NCBI GenBank assembly: GCA_018524725.1
Contig: JAEUWP010000392.1
Span: 1 to 64,000, forward strand
DNA length: 64,000 bases
DNA from: Podaxis mareebaensis
Lineage: Eukaryota; Basidiomycota; Agaricomycetes; Agaricales; Agaricaceae
Direction of reading: 5' to 3'
Each line of letters opens with the position of its first letter. Position 1 is the first letter of the stretch. The notes beneath the pieces were generated by a model, which saw only the letters and a list, made by a program, of their open reading frames with translations, made no database searches and was not told the origin of the DNA. Positions 62,095 through 64,000 of the stretch are shown piece after piece. The translations under genes were made by a program, and so were the position numbers.

Positions 62095-63366
62095 ATGCGC
62101 TCGACCTGGGCCACCCTGGCCCTCCTCGTCTTCACCTGCGTGACTACTGGGGCTCCGGTGGCAGATAACCAACGAAGGGTTCCAGACTTCCCTATGATCG
62201 GCGACGTTGGATCACACGCAGACGTCGGTGCCAGTCCCGGTGGCACAACCGTAGGAATTGATTCAGCAGGCACGGACGTCCACGTCCAAGCCAATGCAAA
62301 GACCCTGCGTCCCGGGGTTAAAGCAAGTTCGTCTGCCTTCAGTCCACAGACCCCCTCCTCCCTCCCAGAGGAGTTTCCACCCGAGCCATCGTCTGGGCCC
62401 ACGCTGCACCCAACCATGGATGCGGTTGCTCGTCGTAACCCGCAAGATCTGGGAGATCTAGGAGATGTGCCAGACGATCTGGGAGATGACCTGGGAGACG
62501 ACTTGGGGGATGACTTGGGAGATGATTTGGGAGACGATTTGGGAGACAACTTGAGAGACAACTTGGGAGATGACCTGGGAGATGACCTGGGAGATGACCT
62601 GGGCGATGACTTGCTAGATAATTTGGGAGACCTCGTGGGAGATGTCTTGCTTGCCCGTCCTTCGGTGCCGGGGCCACAGGATAACTCGCCCACTTTGCCA
62701 CAGGCGCCGGGCTCACAAGCCGATAACATTCTTCCTCGCAGTCCGCAAGACTTTTCAAAGGTCCCTGGGATCGTCTTCCCACCCAAAGCTGCGCCAGAGC
62801 CGCGTGCTAGCGTCAAGGATAATTTCGACAGCAGCGACAATTTACTTTTCAGCCGAGAACCCCAGCTCGACAAGGTATTGGGAATTGTTACCGGAGCCTT
62901 CTCACCTCCTCCTCCGCCGCCGACGTCCGATTCCAACCGTCGTTCGCTCGTTGATACTCAGGTTGCATCCGAAGCGTCTACTAATGTTGATGCTGGCTTG
63001 GTCATGGCGACTCGTCAATTTGACCATGCTGATCAGCACGATGGCCACGACTATCACAACAAGCACGATCATCACGACAACTACGATCATCACGACAACC
63101 ACGACCACTACGATAACCACAATCACCACGACAACCACGACAACCACGATAAGCATACTCATTACGATCCTCACACTCACCACGGCGTTGTCATTGGTGC
63201 GCCTGGGAAACCTGTGACTATCATCGCCTCAGACGGTCATAATCACGTCGCTGTAGGGGCGGCGCACGGCATCTATGACAACGTTGCGGGTGGCGCGCAT
63301 CACAAGCCTGCTGCAAGTATTCATTTTGGTCATGGTGGTTTAGAAATTACTGCAGAAAGTGGTTGA
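62095..63366 (+). CDS. Secreted 423-residue protein with acidic LGDD repeats and a His-rich tract
   Basis: Signal peptide MRSTWATLALLVFTCVTTGA. A Pro/Ser-rich region and a dibasic ARRNPQD site lead into about 18 tandem four-residue units of LGDD, LGDN or LRDN type (62447-62652), giving a strongly acidic segment. After a linker with PRSPQDF and SNRRSL basic sites comes a His/Asp/Asn tract (63016-63183) in which HDHHDNYDHHDNHDHYDNHN alternates His with acidic or amide residues. The C-terminus is Gly/His/Ala-rich with VVIGAPGKPVTIIASDG and HFGHGGLEITAESG. There are no Cys after the signal. A single exon suffices. The composition suggests metal binding (His tract) and calcium or cation binding (acidic tract), but that is inference. 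No known family recognised. Confidence 0.82.
   Translation: MRSTWATLALLVFTCVTTGAPVADNQRRVPDFPMIGDVGSHADVGASPGGTTVGIDSAGTDVHVQANAKTLRPGVKASSSAFSPQTPSSLPEEFPPEPSSGPTLHPTMDAVARRNPQDLGDLGDVPDDLGDDLGDDLGDDLGDDLGDDLGDNLRDNLGDDLGDDLGDDLGDDLLDNLGDLVGDVLLARPSVPGPQDNSPTLPQAPGSQADNILPRSPQDFSKVPGIVFPPKAAPEPRASVKDNFDSSDNLLFSREPQLDKVLGIVTGAFSPPPPPPTSDSNRRSLVDTQVASEASTNVDAGLVMATRQFDHADQHDGHDYHNKHDHHDNYDHHDNHDHYDNHNHHDNHDNHDKHTHYDPHTHHGVVIGAPGKPVTIIASDGHNHVAVGAAHGIYDNVAGGAHHKPAASIHFGHGGLEITAESG
62447..62652 (+). repeat. 12-base tandem repeat encoding LGDD
   Basis: Units of the type CTGGGAGATGAC repeat about 17-18 times with third-position changes (TTGGGAGATGAT, CTGGGCGATGAC). Codon-silent variation with a kept LGD core suggests selection on the protein rather than a recent slippage tract. 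Confidence 0.85.
63016..63183 (+). repeat. His-rich imperfect repeat (CACGACAACCAC units)
   Basis: Units such as CACGACAAC and GATCATCACGAC repeat imperfectly, encoding alternating His, Asp, Asn and Tyr. It lies wholly inside the secreted-protein gene. Confidence 0.8.
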
Positions 63367-64000
63367 ACCTGTATTCGGATGATGTCTTGGTATTCAGAAG
63401 TAAATCTTTGTTTGGTACGCGATAATCTTGTTGGAAGACGGGTCGAATGCCGCCCCGCAACGCGAGATGGGCTGGGTAGGAGCCCGCGTAGTTGGGCAAC
63501 AATATCCTGCTGTGATTCTGCCGCCCGATTAACCGCGTAAGCGTTGGAGCCCATGAGTCATTGCATGGATCTGAAATTATAGAGGTATATCGCTTCCCTA
63601 ACTCGTAGCCTATGCTCCTTCAGAACTTCCACTGCCAATGCGAACTTTCTAACAACCTATTTAAATTCATGGAGGCTCAAATACATGTCTACCTATACCG
63701 TATTCTAGATCAAGGTGTCCGCCCTCCTCTCCCAGCGGCTGCATGTGGATAATTTTCCAGCCCTCTGATAAGATGGTAGATTCCGACGTCACAATCGATC
63801 CTGATCTGTCCGTCCCGCTAATGTTAACAGACAAGAGCCTTTACAATCTCCCTCTGGCAGTTTACAGCCGCCCGTCATTCAGTAATCGGTAACTTTCTTA
63901 ACAACAACAACCTTGTCTACCTTATTTTATCCTGTTTATCCTGGGCCGACGCCATATCGTATTCCGCTGCCACAGAATGTTTCACTCACAAGCGGTGTGA
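63367..64000. other. 3' flank, no gene seen
   Basis: A minus-strand ORF of 74 codons (63330-63554) has no features. Nothing else was recognised up to the window edge. Confidence 0.4.

Noticed and set aside
62447..62652. CRISPR-like array
   Set aside because: The units are contiguous 12-base repeats without spacers inside a coding region of a eukaryote.
62085..62936. Long minus-strand ORF (283 codons) rich in SSPRSSPKSSP repeats
   Set aside because: It is the antisense shadow of the LGDD repeat gene. The repeat period is four codons, so the other strand stays open. The plus strand has the signal peptide and sensible composition.
62902..63183. Minus-strand Val/Ile-rich 'membrane' ORF
   Set aside because: Complement of the His/Asp tract (GTC/GTG codons). 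An artefact of the repeat.

Overview
This window is nuclear DNA from a mushroom-forming basidiomycete (Agaricomycetes). The evidence is the gene style: many introns of about 48-60 nt, a 16-exon aminopeptidase, a spliced tRNA-Phe, and a 6-exon histone H3. Several protein families typical of agarics are also present, including MARVEL and orphan multi-pass membrane proteins, F-box proteins, a DUF2235 hydrolase, Zn2Cys6 and Gcn4-type regulators, and many small secreted proteins. No species can be named from the sequence alone. Exon structures were assembled by eye from GT/AG sites and protein family knowledge, without alignment.

Layout. 1-5.5 kb: the 3' part of a decayed Ty3/gypsy chromovirus. 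Its pol carries only TGA stops, and an unusual extra ORF lies 3' of pol. 5.5-8.1 kb: mostly non-coding or relic DNA. 8.1-8.7 kb: a secreted Gly/Ala-rich protein. 10.2-10.7 kb: cytochrome c oxidase subunit COX6. 12.4-12.9 kb: Gcn4/Cpc1-type bZIP. 13.7-13.9 kb: possible hAT transposase relic. 15.3-17.6 kb: M17 leucyl aminopeptidase. 18.1-21.8 kb: Zn2Cys6 transcription factor. 22.5-24.8 kb: DUF2235 hydrolase. 25.7-27.9 kb: GH28 pectinase. 28.6-29.8 kb: multi-pass membrane protein. 30.6-32.9 kb: two related small secreted cysteine proteins. 33.5-33.9 kb: tRNA-Phe and a decayed second copy. 34.5-35.3 kb: histone H3. 36.9-38.6 kb: single-TM protein. 38.9-40.0 kb: U1A/U2B'' snRNP protein. 40.8-42.6 kb: choline/ethanolamine phosphotransferase. 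43.0-44.4 kb: F-box-like protein. 45.4-53.0 kb: a duplicated F-box family with a truncated PRP22-like DEAH helicase lodged between the copies. 53.2-55.6 kb: malic enzyme. 55.8-56.5 kb: MARVEL protein. 57.2-57.7 kb: small secreted protein. 59.2-61.6 kb: histidyl-tRNA synthetase with two possible starts. 62.1-63.4 kb: secreted protein with an acidic LGDD tract and a His-rich tract.

The genes do not form one pathway. Housekeeping genes (COX6, H3, snRNP protein, HisRS, malic enzyme, lipid synthesis) alternate with accessory genes: five predicted secreted proteins besides the pectinase, F-box duplicates and transposon relics. The most original material is the pair of small secreted proteins sharing a new-looking C-terminal Cys motif, the rearranged F-box/helicase segment, and the LGDD/His-rich secreted protein.
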